Source of the DNA: Candidatus Microthrix subdominans
GTDB taxonomy: Bacteria; Actinomycetota; Acidimicrobiia; Acidimicrobiales; Microtrichaceae
Direction: 5' to 3'
DNA: 64,000 bases
Assembly (NCBI GenBank): GCA_016719385.1
Contig: JADJZA010000006.1
Location: forward strand, 372,001 to 436,000
The notes under the pieces were generated by a model that was not told where the DNA came from, ran no database searches, and saw only the letters and a program-made list of their open reading frames with translations. The translations under genes and the position numbers were made by a program. Of the stretch, positions 35,551 through 44,261 are shown in pieces. Positions within the stretch are counted from its first letter, which is position 1; each line of letters starts with the position of its first letter.

Positions 35551-36959
35551 ATGACCGGGCTCAGGAGGCGACACGGCGACGGAGCCGTCGGCGGGCGTAG
35601 CGACGGACGCTCCCGTCGACCGGCCGAGCCAGGTGCCACGCCCGGCGCGCCGCCCGCCCGGCCGGGGCTGGCCCTGCGACCTGGTCGACGAGGCGCTCAG
35701 CTCGGCCTTTGCCCGTTCCAGGCGGGCGGTGCTTACTGCGTTGGGTACCGTGCTCGGCATCGTCACGCTGGTGGCGACCGCCGGGCCCAGCCGCATCGAG
35801 GCCAACAGATCGTCGATCGCTTCGCGAGCTGGCCGCCTCGACCGTCGATGTCCAGCGCCGCCACCGTGCCCGGCGGTCCGGACGGCCCAAGCGGTGGTGG
35901 TCGGCACCGATGGGCCGGGATGCCCCCGGCGTGTTGAGCCGGCTGGCAGGGTGGACGCGGCCGCCACGCCTGAGCGACGTGGTGTTGGTCCAGGGGTCAG
36001 ACCGTCACCGCAGCTGCAGGTGGTCGATCCTAGCGCCCCCGCCGGTCGTGGCCCCTACGGCCATCGCAACTCGCCCGACCCGCTGCGGGCGAATACGGGG
36101 GCGGCTGGGCTCGGGGCGATTCTTCCGATGCCGAGGCACGACCGGCGTGCGCGACCAGGTGGTGGTATTGGGGGCCGCTGCCGCCGACCAGCTGGGCATC
36201 ACCTCCGGTCGGAGCTCGTCGCCGACCATCATGATCGGCGACGACTCCTGTGCGGTGATCGGCATCATCTCGACGGCCGAGCGTCGAAGCGAGCTGCTCC
36301 GGCATCAGTCGTCGTGTCCGACGGTACGGCGCGCAGCCGGCTGGGGCTAAACGCCCCGTGGGGGCTAGTCGTCGAGACCGACGTCGGCGCAGCGGGGCAG
36401 AGGTGGCCGATCAGGTGCCGTTGGCGCTGTCCCCCCAACGACCCGGACCTGATCACCGCCACCGCCGGCGGGGAGCCCTCCGACGTCCGGCGGGGCGTGG
36501 CCCAGGACGTCTCCGGGCTGTTCTCATGCTCGGTGGAGTTGCCCGCTCGTCAGGCAATTGGGCATTGCCCACGCCTGACGCTAGTGTCCGTACTCTTCGA
36601 GCAGGTGGGAGATCGGTTCGCGCCGTTTTTTTTTTTCCCGGCGCGGGCCTTCGCCGTCGCCACATCGTCGCCTGTTGTCCCCTTTTCGCCGAAAGCGCCC
36701 TGCCCCGCCCCCCCCCCCCCCCCCCCCCCCTGGGCACCCCATTTTCCGCATGGTCGGATCGGCCAGGGGCGTGGTGGTGACCGTCGCCGCGGCGGCATTA
36801 ACCGTGGTGGTTGGACGCTCAGCGCGACTCCGTGGCTCCCCTTGGCTGCCGTCGCCCTCGGGGCCGTTGCGGGGACTACTTCGCCGGCGCTTATCCGCCG
36901 GCCTGGCGTGGTGTCGTCCGCCTCGAGCCGGTCGACGCTCCCGCGCTTCGGCGACCTGA
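35551..36959 (+). CDS. MacB-like FtsX-domain permease, heavily frameshifted
   Basis: Permease partner of the preceding ATPase. An ATG at 35551 starts a Pro-rich region, then LSSAFARSRRAVLTALGTVL, GIVTLVATAG (first helix). A periplasmic part includes LSDVVLVQGSDRHRS, DQVVVLGAAAADQLGITS, IMIGDDSCAVIGIISTAE and NDPDLITATAGGEPSDVRRG. The C-terminal FtsX domain is recognisable as LMLGGVA..., RRHIVA, FAESAL, then VTVAAAALTVV and WRGVVRLEPVDAL. At least six shifts and a long poly-C run interrupt it. The topology (one helix, large extracytoplasmic domain, three helices) is typical of MacB. Function, if intact, would be export or envelope mechanotransmission. Confidence 0.62.
36708..36730. repeat. Run of 23 consecutive C inside the permease gene
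   Basis: A homopolymer of 23 C lies within the FtsX-domain coding region, where the protein should continue after FAESAL. A run of ten T (36628-36637) and several 6-9 C runs (36978-37098) lie close by. This is more likely a basecalling or assembly artefact than natural sequence. Confidence 0.9.
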
Positions 36960-37102
36960 GGCCTGCCCTGCCCACCTGCCCCCCCGCGTTTCCCCCCCTT
37001 CGCGTGGAGTTCGAACCCGCTCAAGCCCTGGCCCGGTCCCGGGTCCTTCGGTTTTCTCCCACCCCCCCGGGTAACCCCCCCCCGCCCCCCCGCTCCCCCC
37101 GC

Positions 37103-37794
37103 TCAGGCGGCCTTCACCATGATGCGCTCGGAGGCGAACGTGATCCGATGCCCACCGTGTCGTCGTCGATCGAAACGGTGGCCGACCCGTCGAGGAGAGC
37201 GCCACCAGCGTGCCGACCGCTCCGGGCAGCAGCTCGTGGCTTTCGAGAAAACTCTCGAGCATGCCCTTGGCAAACTCCAGCTCCTCGGGGATGCGGGTGA
37301 TCGTGAAGCCGTCGCCGACCGCCAGCTCCGACAGGGCGACCAGGTCGGGGGGCGGCAGGTAGTCGCTACCTGGGATCGGGTTGCGGGGCAGGTCGTCGGA
37401 TCGCCGAGCAGCTTTGCCATAGCGTCCTCGACCGGGGGTCGAGATGACGTGCTCCCACTTGCCGGCCTCCTGGTGGGCGAGGGCCCAGGACAGGCCGAGC
37501 ACATCGGTGAGAAACCGTTCGGCCAAGCGGTGGCGGCGAACGACCTGGTTCGGCCAGCTTCATCCCCTCCACACTCAGGGCGATCTTGCCCCGGTTGACG
37601 GTCAGCAGGCCCTCGTCGGCCATCTTGGGGCACCATCTCGGACACCGCCGGCCGGGGACGTCGAGGCGCTCCGCGATGCGGGCCTGGATGACGGCCACAT
37701 CGTCCTCGCGCAGCTCGAAGATCGCCTCGCAGTACTCCTCGAATGCCGGGTGGTATTCGTTGAGTCTGGCGTTACCCCGGCTCGACGTCTGCAT
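37103..37794 (-). CDS. DtxR/IdeR-family metal-dependent regulator, frameshifted
   Basis: Metalloregulator of about 230 aa. From the ATG at 37794: NEYHPAFEEYCEAIFELRED, VIQARIAERLDV (winged helix, across a shift near 37650), PKMADEGLLTVNRGKIALSV, then LTDVLGLSWALAHQEAGKWE and HVIS (dimerisation and metal-binding region). The C-terminal SH3-like FeoA domain reads LSELAVGDGFTITRIPEELE, LESHELLPGAVGTLVAL and FASERIMVKAA. Shifts near 37200, 37400, 37560 and 37650 break the frame. Such proteins repress iron or manganese uptake genes when metal is plentiful. It is divergent from a methyltransferase; targets are unknown. Confidence 0.82.
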
Positions 37795-37869
37795 GCCAGC
37801 AGCCCAGGCCACCCCGGTTGGCGGGGGCGTCTGGCCGGAGGCCGCTGGTCCTCGCTACTGTGGACGGTG

Positions 37870-38362
37870 ATGTCGGTCAACCCACAGGCCTGTCTTCCCG
37901 CCGACGACCCAAGCGGCGGGCACTGGTTTGAAGGGCTGGCCGACCACCTCGGTGCCGCCTACCTGCGCTATTCGTTCACCAAGGGCACCGTGCGAGAGGT
38001 GGACTCGCTCATCGGGTTGCTCGGCCTGGAGCCGGGGATGACGCTGCTCGACGTCGGTTGTGGCCCGGGGCGCCACAGCCACGAGTTCGCCCGGCAGGGG
38101 GTTCGCGTCACCGGCGTGGACATCTCGGAGCGCTTCATCCAGCTGGCTGCCGCCGAGGCACCAGACGGCGCCACCTTTCAACGGGCCGACGCCCGCGCCC
38201 TCGACTTCGATGGCGTCTTCGACGTTGCGATCTCGCTGTGCCAGGGGGCGTTCGGGCTGGGTGGCCCGGCCCTGGACACCGACGACCCCCAGCTGTTGCA
38301 GCCCGACCTGGCGGTCCTCGACGGCGTGCATCGTGCCCTGCGCCCGGGCGGACGGTTCCAAT
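37870..38362 (+). pseudogene. SAM-dependent methyltransferase, 3'-truncated
   Basis: The first about 165 residues of a class I methyltransferase are intact from the ATG at 37870: GLADHLGAAYLRYSFTKGTV, GLEPGMTLLDVGCGPGRHSH (motif I), EFARQGVRVTGVDISERFIQ, DFDGVFDVAISLCQGAFGLG and LDGVHRALRPGGRF (post-motif). The remaining 80-100 residues normal for this family are missing. Sequence after about 38360 instead encodes a DUF3152-like protein lacking its own N-terminus. This looks like a deletion or a misjoin. The gene is divergent from the DtxR regulator. Confidence 0.75.
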
Positions 38363-39893
38363 GTGTCGGGCGCCGGGTTGGGCATCGCTGGGCCGGCCGG
38401 TGCGCAGGATCAACCGGCCCAGGAGAAGGTGGCGTTGGCCATCGAATCCCGGGTGGACGACGTCTCTACCGACGAGTTGTCGTTGATCACGATGTCGACG
38501 TTGACCGACCCGCGCGGCTGGGCGCAGGCCGGCTTCACGTTCGACGCCGACCCCGACAGCGCCAACCGGTTGGTCCTGGCCGAACCCGACGTCGTCGATG
38601 AGCTGTGTGCCCCCATCGAGACGGGTCGAACGCTGAGCTGCCAGAACGGTCCCGTCGTGGTGCTCAATGCCGACGGCTGGCGCACGGCGCCTGAGGGTTG
38701 GCCGGACGTGGAGACGTACCGCCAATTCCTCGTCAACCACGGTGTCGGCCATCTGCTCAGCCAGTTTCACCCGTCCAATCGATGTCCGGTGCCGGCGAAC
38801 CCGAGGCGTTGATGGCGCCTCAAGCGAACGGCCTCGAGGGATGCACGGCCAACCCGTGGCCGCTGAACTGGGAAGTTCTTCTGGCGGCGAAGCGTCCCGT
38901 CGTGCTGGCGCCTACGCCGGACGTGAAACCCGACGTTCCTCGGTCAACCCGGGGCGGTGTCGTCGCTGCAGCAGAGCCGGAGGCCCCGACAACGACGACC
39001 CGCCGTCGACGACCGGCCCCCGACACGGCCGACTCTGACGAGGCCGATGCGGGTGCGACTGACGGGCCGAGACACGTTCAAAGCAGGCAGGCCCAAAGGA
39101 GGACTCGTCGTCGGGGGCGCCGTTGCTGGCGCTGGGCATCATCGCTGCGCTCGTTCTCGTCGGCGTGGCATTGGCGGTGGTCTGGTCACGTCGTCGCGCG
39201 AAGCGCTCCGAGGTGATCGACGATGACGATGCGGACGCCGTGGATCTTGACGATGACGTGTTCCCAGATGTTTTCGGCGACGACCTGACAGCGGTCGCCC
39301 TCGCCGACGATTGGAACTTCGACGAGTCCCCACTAGCGGAGGTCGAGGGTGGGTTCGATTCCGTGCCGTTTGGAGTCCGTCCTGGCGAGCAGCGCGAGAG
39401 CGGCTCTGGGGTCGCGCTGCGGCCGGCGGAGCGATGGCACGTCCGGCTGTCCGGCCGGGCGCGACGGGAGGGTTCGCTGCTCTGGCTGGCCCCCCAACGA
39501 TGGGAACCCGGCGACGTCGAATCGTTCCAGCACGCCATCGGTGGCGGTGTTGCAGGCGATGGCGAAGCGTGACCGCACGGCGCACCGGCGGACGTCGACG
39601 CGTCGCGGGTCGGCGCTGCGCTGGGCGACTTTCTGCGCCGGCATCCGCACCTGGCCCCCTCCGAACACGAGGGCTTGGGGCTGGTCGTGCTCGGCGATGA
39701 TCAGGTGGTGGCCGCCGTGCTGGGGGCCACCGAGCTCGTCGAGCTGCGCTCCGGGCTGGCCAAGCCGGTGCGACGCCAGGGCATCCTGCACCTCAGGGAC
39801 ACTGCCGAATCGCCGCTCGAGGTGGAGCTGTCGGTCACACCCCCGGCGCGGCCGCGGGCGCGGATCGTCGTCGAGCGAAGCGAGTCGGCGTAA
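38363..39893 (+). CDS. DUF3152 metzincin-like membrane protein, copy 1 (5'-truncated, active-site Glu lost, frameshifted)
   Basis: Paralogue of the gene at 49235. The visible start is the tail of a signal peptide (GAGLGIAGPAGAQ); its basic N-terminus is missing. The DUF3152 domain follows: LTDPRGWAQAGFTFD, LAEPDVVDELCAPIETG, LSCQNGPVVVLNADGW, then the zinc-motif position reads HGVGHLLSQFH where copy 2 has HEVGHLIGQFH, so the catalytic Glu is Gly. EALMAPQANGLEGCTANPWP matches the conserved end. After a Pro/Thr linker comes a helix (LALGIIAALVLVGVALAVVW) and a cytoplasmic domain ending LVVLGDDQVVAAVLGATELV. Shifts occur near 38800, 39105 and 39570. Anchor and C-terminal domain match copy 2 in order. 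Confidence 0.75.
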
Positions 39894-40016
39894 GCCGCAA
39901 CCGACGAGCAACGAGGTGGGACGGGACCGTCAACTCTGGCGCGCGTCGTGTGACGTTCGTCTTGACTCATCGACGCCTCGGTTCGTACCTTCTGAAGTCA
40001 TGAACGAAGGTCTTCG

Positions 40017-40780
40017 ATGAGCCCACCGTCGCCTTCGATGGCAGTTCGACTGGCTGTCACGCTGGGTGCGACCACCCTTCTGACCATCGGGGCGGTCGGT
40101 GTCGGCGCCGCCACTCCAAGTTCAGATAAGCCTGAGTCGACGAGGGAGACGGTCGGGCCCAAGGACCCCGACGAGCCAAGCGAGGGCGCCAACGACGGCC
40201 ACGAAGGTCTTTCCCGACGAGACTCGACGGCGCTGGAGGACCCCGCGAGTGCCTGCTCGACCTAAAAGACGCGAAGCGACCCAGAAGGATTGCCGGCCCA
40301 AGCGGAACGTGGTGTATCAAGCCGAGCTTTCGCCGCTGGCGGGCAGAGTTGGTTGCCCCCAGCGATGCCGATCTTCGGCCTGAGGTCCGTTAGAGCCCCC
40401 AGATTCATGCTCGGTACCAGCAGGTACCTGAATCCATCAGAGATCGTTTTCTGCATTGATGGTTTGACACCACCTGGCGATGTACGAGAAGCAAACGTTG
40501 AACGAAACGGAGAGAAAGTCTCCGATGGATTCGTTATTGATGGAAGGCCGGTGAAGCAGGGGCAGATTCGGCTCTGCACTCAAAAGGAACTTGACGACGG
40601 CAACGATGGAAGGTCGAGCAGTAGCGGTTTGGTGGATCGGACGGCAGCGGTGGTGCCGATCGGGACAGAAGCGGCACGACTGGTGCGACAGACGGTGGCC
40701 TTGATGGTGGCGACGAAGGCGGAAGTAGCCCGAAGGACGTCAGCGACAGCAGCACCGACATGAGTCCGAGCCCGGGATGA
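40017..40780 (+). CDS. Secreted protein of unknown function, first gene of the VWA-phosphatase-kinase operon (frameshifted)
   Basis: An ATG at 40017 gives a signal peptide (MAVRLAVTLGATTLLTIGAV, cleavage near GAA). A charged linker follows, then a TAA at 40263 in this frame. Downstream protein-like sequence (FMLGTSRYLNPSEIVFCIDG, EKVSDGFVIDGRPVKQGQIR) and a low-complexity Gly/Asp/Ser tail (GGLDGGDEGGSSPKDV) in another frame end at a TGA (40778-40780) that overlaps the next ATG (ATGA). I therefore take it as one gene with at least two indels. The middle is less GC-rich than the surroundings. No domain recognised. Confidence 0.6.
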
Positions 40781-41064
40781 CCAACACGGAGGCGCAAACC
40801 TCATTCACTTCGACGAAGTCATCCGACCCGCGGGTGTTCCTCGTCGCCGGGGTTGGCGGGCTGATCATCCTTGTCGGGCTGGTGATGCTGATTCGTCAGC
40901 GCCCCGTATATGCGGCGCTGATGACCGTTCCGCTGCTCGGTCTGTTGGCAGGCCTGTATTGGATGAAGCTGGCCGACGGCGCCACACCACACACCCCGGA
41001 CCAGTCTGGACCGGCCCAAATGCCACAGCAGCCGATCGGGCACCACGCCGTTGCGCCGCAGTGA
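40777..41064 (+). CDS. Small two-helix membrane protein
   Basis: Protein of 95 aa with two helices (VFLVAGVGGLIILVGLVMLI and YAALMTVPLLGLLAGLYWM), a short basic turn (RQRPV), and a polar Gln/Pro/His-rich tail. Both ends probably face the cytoplasm. No family recognised. Its ATG overlaps the end of the secreted-protein gene by 4 bp and its TGA overlaps a GTG start by 4 bp, so it is translationally coupled on both sides. Confidence 0.72.
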   Translation: MTNTEAQTSFTSTKSSDPRVFLVAGVGGLIILVGLVMLIRQRPVYAALMTVPLLGLLAGLYWMKLADGATPHTPDQSGPAQMPQQPIGHHAVAPQ

Positions 41065-41444
41065 TCTCGGACGATTCAACGCCCGGGGATCTTGAACTAG
41101 GTGGCGACACCCCAACCGTACGCGCGGATCGTCCCCGGCTTCGGGCGGCGAAGAACTTCGACATTGATGCACTGATGCGCCAGCAGGACAACACCAAGCC
41201 GCCGCAGTGTCCCAACTGCGGCCAGTTTGAGCGTTTGCGTGCCAACCCTGATCGCACACGAGCTCGCTGCGCCGATTGTGGCACTGGTGGACGCTCGGCC
41301 CAGTGCAGCCGCCAACGCTGGTGCGCTCGCACGTCAGAACCAACGTGGCGAGCGAAGAAGCGAACCAACCCGACGGGGCGCCGACCGCCCGACCGAACTA
41401 GAGGAGAGGCCCGTGGCTTACGAACGCCGATTGGATCGCACTAA
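41061..41444 (+). CDS. Zinc-ribbon protein of the VWA-phosphatase-kinase operon
   Basis: Small soluble protein starting at a GTG that overlaps the previous stop (GTGA). After an acidic start (ISDDSTPGDLELGGDTP) it has DIDALMRQQDNTKPPQ and a zinc-ribbon-like pair of knuckles, CPNCG and CADCG, 18 residues apart. After residue 75 the composition turns Arg/Trp/Cys-rich, unlike a natural protein. A one-base shift near 41285 would give a more natural tail ending at a TAG at 41399-41401, just before the next ribosome site (GAGGAGAGG). Zinc ribbons accompany TerY-type systems, so a partner role is plausible. Its exact end is uncertain. Confidence 0.6.
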   Translation: MISDDSTPGDLELGGDTPTVRADRPRLRAAKNFDIDALMRQQDNTKPPQCPNCGQFERLRANPDRTRARCADCGTGGRSAQCSRQRWCARTSEPTWRAKKRTNPTGRRPPDRTRGEARGLRTPIGSH

Positions 41445-42264
41445 CCCCGGTTGCATGGTCTTCCTTGTCGATCAGTCCGGCTCGATGAACGAACCAGTCG
41501 CCGGGGAAACTCGCAGCAAAGCCGATGCCGTTGCCGAGGCGCTCAATAACTTGCTCTACGAGCTGGTGCTGCGCTGCATCAAGGACGAGAACGAGGGCCC
41601 ACGTCACTACTACGACATCAGCGTCATCGGATATGGGCCTGGGGTTGGAAGCGCGCTGGGTGGTGCGCTGAGCGGGCGCGAGATGGTGTCGATCGTCGAT
41701 GTGGCCGACAACCCGGTCCGCGTTGAGGAGCGCGAGTCTGCCGGTAGTGGCGGCTCAGCCGGCGACATCGGTACCGTTCCTCGGCGCCATAAGTTCCCGG
41801 TGTGGGTCGATTCGGTCGCCGATCAGCGAACCCCGATGTGCGAGGCGCTTAACCGAACCGGCGGCATGCTTGCCTCCTGGGTTCAACAGCACCCCGACTC
41901 GTTTCCTCCGATCGTGATCAACATCTCCGACGGGGCCGCCACCGATGGCGATCCGCGCGTGTGGTCACGCCGCATCCAATCGTTGGCTACCCGTGACGGC
42001 AACGTCTTGTTGTTCAACCTCAACGTGTCGGCGCTCAGCGCCACCCCGTTGTTCTTCCCAGATGGCGCCGGAGTGTTGGAGAACGACTACGCCCGGTTGC
42101 TCTTCGAGATGTCCAGCCACCTGCCGCCGTACATGGCCAGCCTGGCTGCCGGCATGGGGATGAGCGTCGACTCCGGCGCAAAAGGCTTCGTCTACAACGC
42201 TGACATGTCGGCCGTGGTGCGGTTTCTGCAAATCGGCACAGCTACGTCGCAGGCAATTCGCTAA
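41413..42264 (+). CDS. VWA domain protein of the TerY/YegL type
   Basis: Cytoplasmic von Willebrand factor A protein, 283 aa, GTG start with GGAGAGG upstream. The metal-ion-dependent adhesion site is complete: D20-x-S-x-S24 in VFLVDQSGSMNEPV, a Thr in DQRTPMCEALNRTGG, and Asp in PIVINISDGAATDGDPR. YDISVIGYGPGVGSALGGAL is the typical second strand. Sequence style (RLDRTNPGCMVFLVDQSGSM, SLAAGMGMSVDSGAKGFVYN) matches TerY/YegL proteins. The stop TAA shares its last base with the phosphatase ATG. In TerY-P triads the VWA protein is thought to scaffold a kinase and a PP2C phosphatase; that is family knowledge. Confidence 0.9.
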   Translation: MAYERRLDRTNPGCMVFLVDQSGSMNEPVAGETRSKADAVAEALNNLLYELVLRCIKDENEGPRHYYDISVIGYGPGVGSALGGALSGREMVSIVDVADNPVRVEERESAGSGGSAGDIGTVPRRHKFPVWVDSVADQRTPMCEALNRTGGMLASWVQQHPDSFPPIVINISDGAATDGDPRVWSRRIQSLATRDGNVLLFNLNVSALSATPLFFPDGAGVLENDYARLLFEMSSHLPPYMASLAAGMGMSVDSGAKGFVYNADMSAVVRFLQIGTATSQAIR

Positions 42265-43004
42265 TGCCCACCATCCGCGCGTTCTGGGCGCCGAAGGCCG
42301 CTGCCAAGGAGAGCGAGTGGGAGGATGCCGCCGCCTACGATGAGAGCCTACAGGTGGTGGCGGTTGCCGACGGAGCCTCCAGCTCCTACCGGGCCGGGCA
42401 TTGGAGTGCCCGGTTGGTGGAGGAGTTTCTCGCCCAACCACCTCAGTTGGCGCCGGGTCTCACCGGTTTCCATCAGTGGGTGGCGCAGGTTGCCGACGGG
42501 TTCCAGAGCGCGTCAGAAGCTGTTTCGGACACGTCGTGGTACGCGTCTGATGCCAGCCGCCGTGGCAGCTTCGCCACATTCGTGGGAGTGACGCTCATGT
42601 CGGGCGCCAACGGAGTTCGCTTCGTAGGTGTTCAGGTGGGCGATGCCTGCCTGTTTCACACTCGTGGCGATCAGTTGATCACGGCGCTGCCCACCCGGGA
42701 TCCCGAGGGCTTCAACTCGACACCTGATCTTTTGGGCAGCTCGGCTTACGAGGAATCTCACGGTGCCGAGGCCAGCGTTTACTGCGAGGGAATTGTCGAA
42801 CCGGGCGACGTGCTGTATCTCACCACCGATGCGGTCGGTTCGGCGATGTTGGCGCTGGCGGAAGCTAACCAGCCAATATGGCGGGCAGGACAGCATCTCG
42901 GCCAGCGCCGCTTCCGCTCAATGGTGGACGAGCTGCGTCAGTCCAAGGTCCTTGAAGACGATGACGCGACCTTAGTGCGCGTCCAGATGGAGGAGTCGGC
43001 CTGA
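42264..43004 (+). CDS. PP2C-type protein phosphatase (PphC/YegK-like)
   Basis: Mn/Mg-dependent Ser/Thr phosphatase, 246 aa. PP2C motifs are in order: the N-terminal metal site ED at 20-21 (SEWEDAAAYDE), VVAVADGASSSYRAGHWSAR (motif with D36-G37), SFATFVGVTLMSG, FVGVQVGDACLFHTRGD, VLYLTTDAVGSAMLALAE and the terminal DDDATLVRVQM. All metal-binding aspartates appear present. Unlike PrpC-type enzymes the DG motif is followed by A-S-S-S, the form seen in TerY-associated phosphatases. Overlaps both neighbours by one base (TAATG, TGATG). Likely reverses phosphorylation by the adjacent kinase. Confidence 0.88.
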   Translation: MPTIRAFWAPKAAAKESEWEDAAAYDESLQVVAVADGASSSYRAGHWSARLVEEFLAQPPQLAPGLTGFHQWVAQVADGFQSASEAVSDTSWYASDASRRGSFATFVGVTLMSGANGVRFVGVQVGDACLFHTRGDQLITALPTRDPEGFNSTPDLLGSSAYEESHGAEASVYCEGIVEPGDVLYLTTDAVGSAMLALAEANQPIWRAGQHLGQRRFRSMVDELRQSKVLEDDDATLVRVQMEESA

Positions 43005-44247
43005 TGGCCTCACAATCGTGGCCTTCTGCGATCGACTACGTCGCAGCTGTCCAAGACCCGGAGATATGCGTGGTGTCCGACCGCTTGGCGGGCGCCCAAT
43101 TCAAGATGAACATGATGGGCATCCCGGTGGTGAAATCGGGCCAAACCGCGGCGGTGTTTCCCGTGACGATCGCAGGTGATGGCCACGCCCTTCGACTGTT
43201 TACGACGCCAACCCAGAATGCCGATCGCTACCGAGCGCTCTCCAAGCACCTGGACGACCAGCCCAGCCCATTGTTCGTCGGCGCCGAGTGGATCGAGGAG
43301 GCGATCGCCTACGGCACCGGTCGATTCCCGGCGGTGATGATGCCGTGGGTCCCGGGCAAGACGCTGTCGTCGGCGCTCGACGATGCCACCGAGGAGCGTG
43401 ACACCGACGCTATCGTCGCCATGGCCGAAACGTGGCTCAACGTGACCGATGATTTGGCCCGAAGCGGCATCGTCCACGGCGATCTTCAGCACGGCAACAT
43501 TATGGTCGGTCCGGAAGGCGACTTTGCGCTGATCGACTACGACGGCGTGTGGCTTGAAGGGCTTCCGCAGTCGATGATGGAGGTGGGTCATCCCAACTAC
43601 CAGCACCCGGGCCGGCTGGAAGCGGACACGGTCACCGTCGGGGCTGATGTTTTCCCCGGGTTCGTCATCTACGTGTCGCTCAAAGCGTTGGCCGCCGAGC
43701 CCAAGCTGTGGGATGAGTTTCATTCCGGCGAAACCTGATCTTCGCCCAAGAGGATTTCGTAGGAATCGATAAAGCCGATCGCACGATCTGGAGCCGGCTG
43801 AGCGGGTTGGACGACGAAACGACCGCCTTAGTCGACACGCTGCGAGCCGCGTGTCGGGTGGCGCCCGATTCGTTCTCATCAGTCCGGGCGATGGCCGAGG
43901 AGGGCGAGGAGTCCTTCTCGGGCGCTACGAAGTACATCGTCGACCGTTCGAGCAGGAGCACCGCCGGCTCGTGGTGGGGTGCCGACGATGGGCCGGACAC
44001 GTCGGTGTCGGCGGCGATGGCCGCCCAAGCGGCGCCGGCGATGGCGTCGTCCATGCCGGCTCCGGTCGCACCGGGCGGCCCAACCCCTGCGCCGGCTCCA
44101 TCCGTGTCGGCGGGCCTGAAGCAGATGTCGGCTTCGGCGGCTGCTCCTTCTTCCGGTGACACCAAGCTTCGAGTTCTCGCCATCGTCTCATTCTTGCTCG
44201 GCATCATCGTGATGACGATTGCCGTCGTGCTGGTGGTCTCTGGGTGA
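43004..44247 (+). CDS. TerY/YegI-type protein kinase with C-terminal membrane helix (one frameshift)
   Basis: Kinase of about 414 aa. The N-lobe is divergent (GQTAAVFPVTIAGDGHALRL). The catalytic loop is HGDLQHGN (His158, Asp160, Asn165) and the DFG-equivalent is IDYDG (Asp178), followed by GLPQSMMEVGHPNYQHPGR. That string is typical of YegI/TerY-associated kinases. One missing A in an AAA run near 43733 stops the frame; correction joins NLIFAQEDFVGIDKADRTIW and the rest. The tail has an Ala/Pro-rich linker and a C-terminal helix (VLAIVSFLLGIIVMTIAVVL), so it is tail-anchored with the kinase in the cytoplasm. Coupled to the phosphatase by TGATG. Confidence 0.88.
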
Positions 44248-44261
44248 TGCGGCTGTGATCC

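Noticed and set aside
31000..37100. Interpretation as a true pseudogene graveyard or decaying prophage
   Set aside because: Breaks are single-base shifts in homopolymers, with both sides of each gene still strongly conserved; no phage, integrase or transposase gene is seen.
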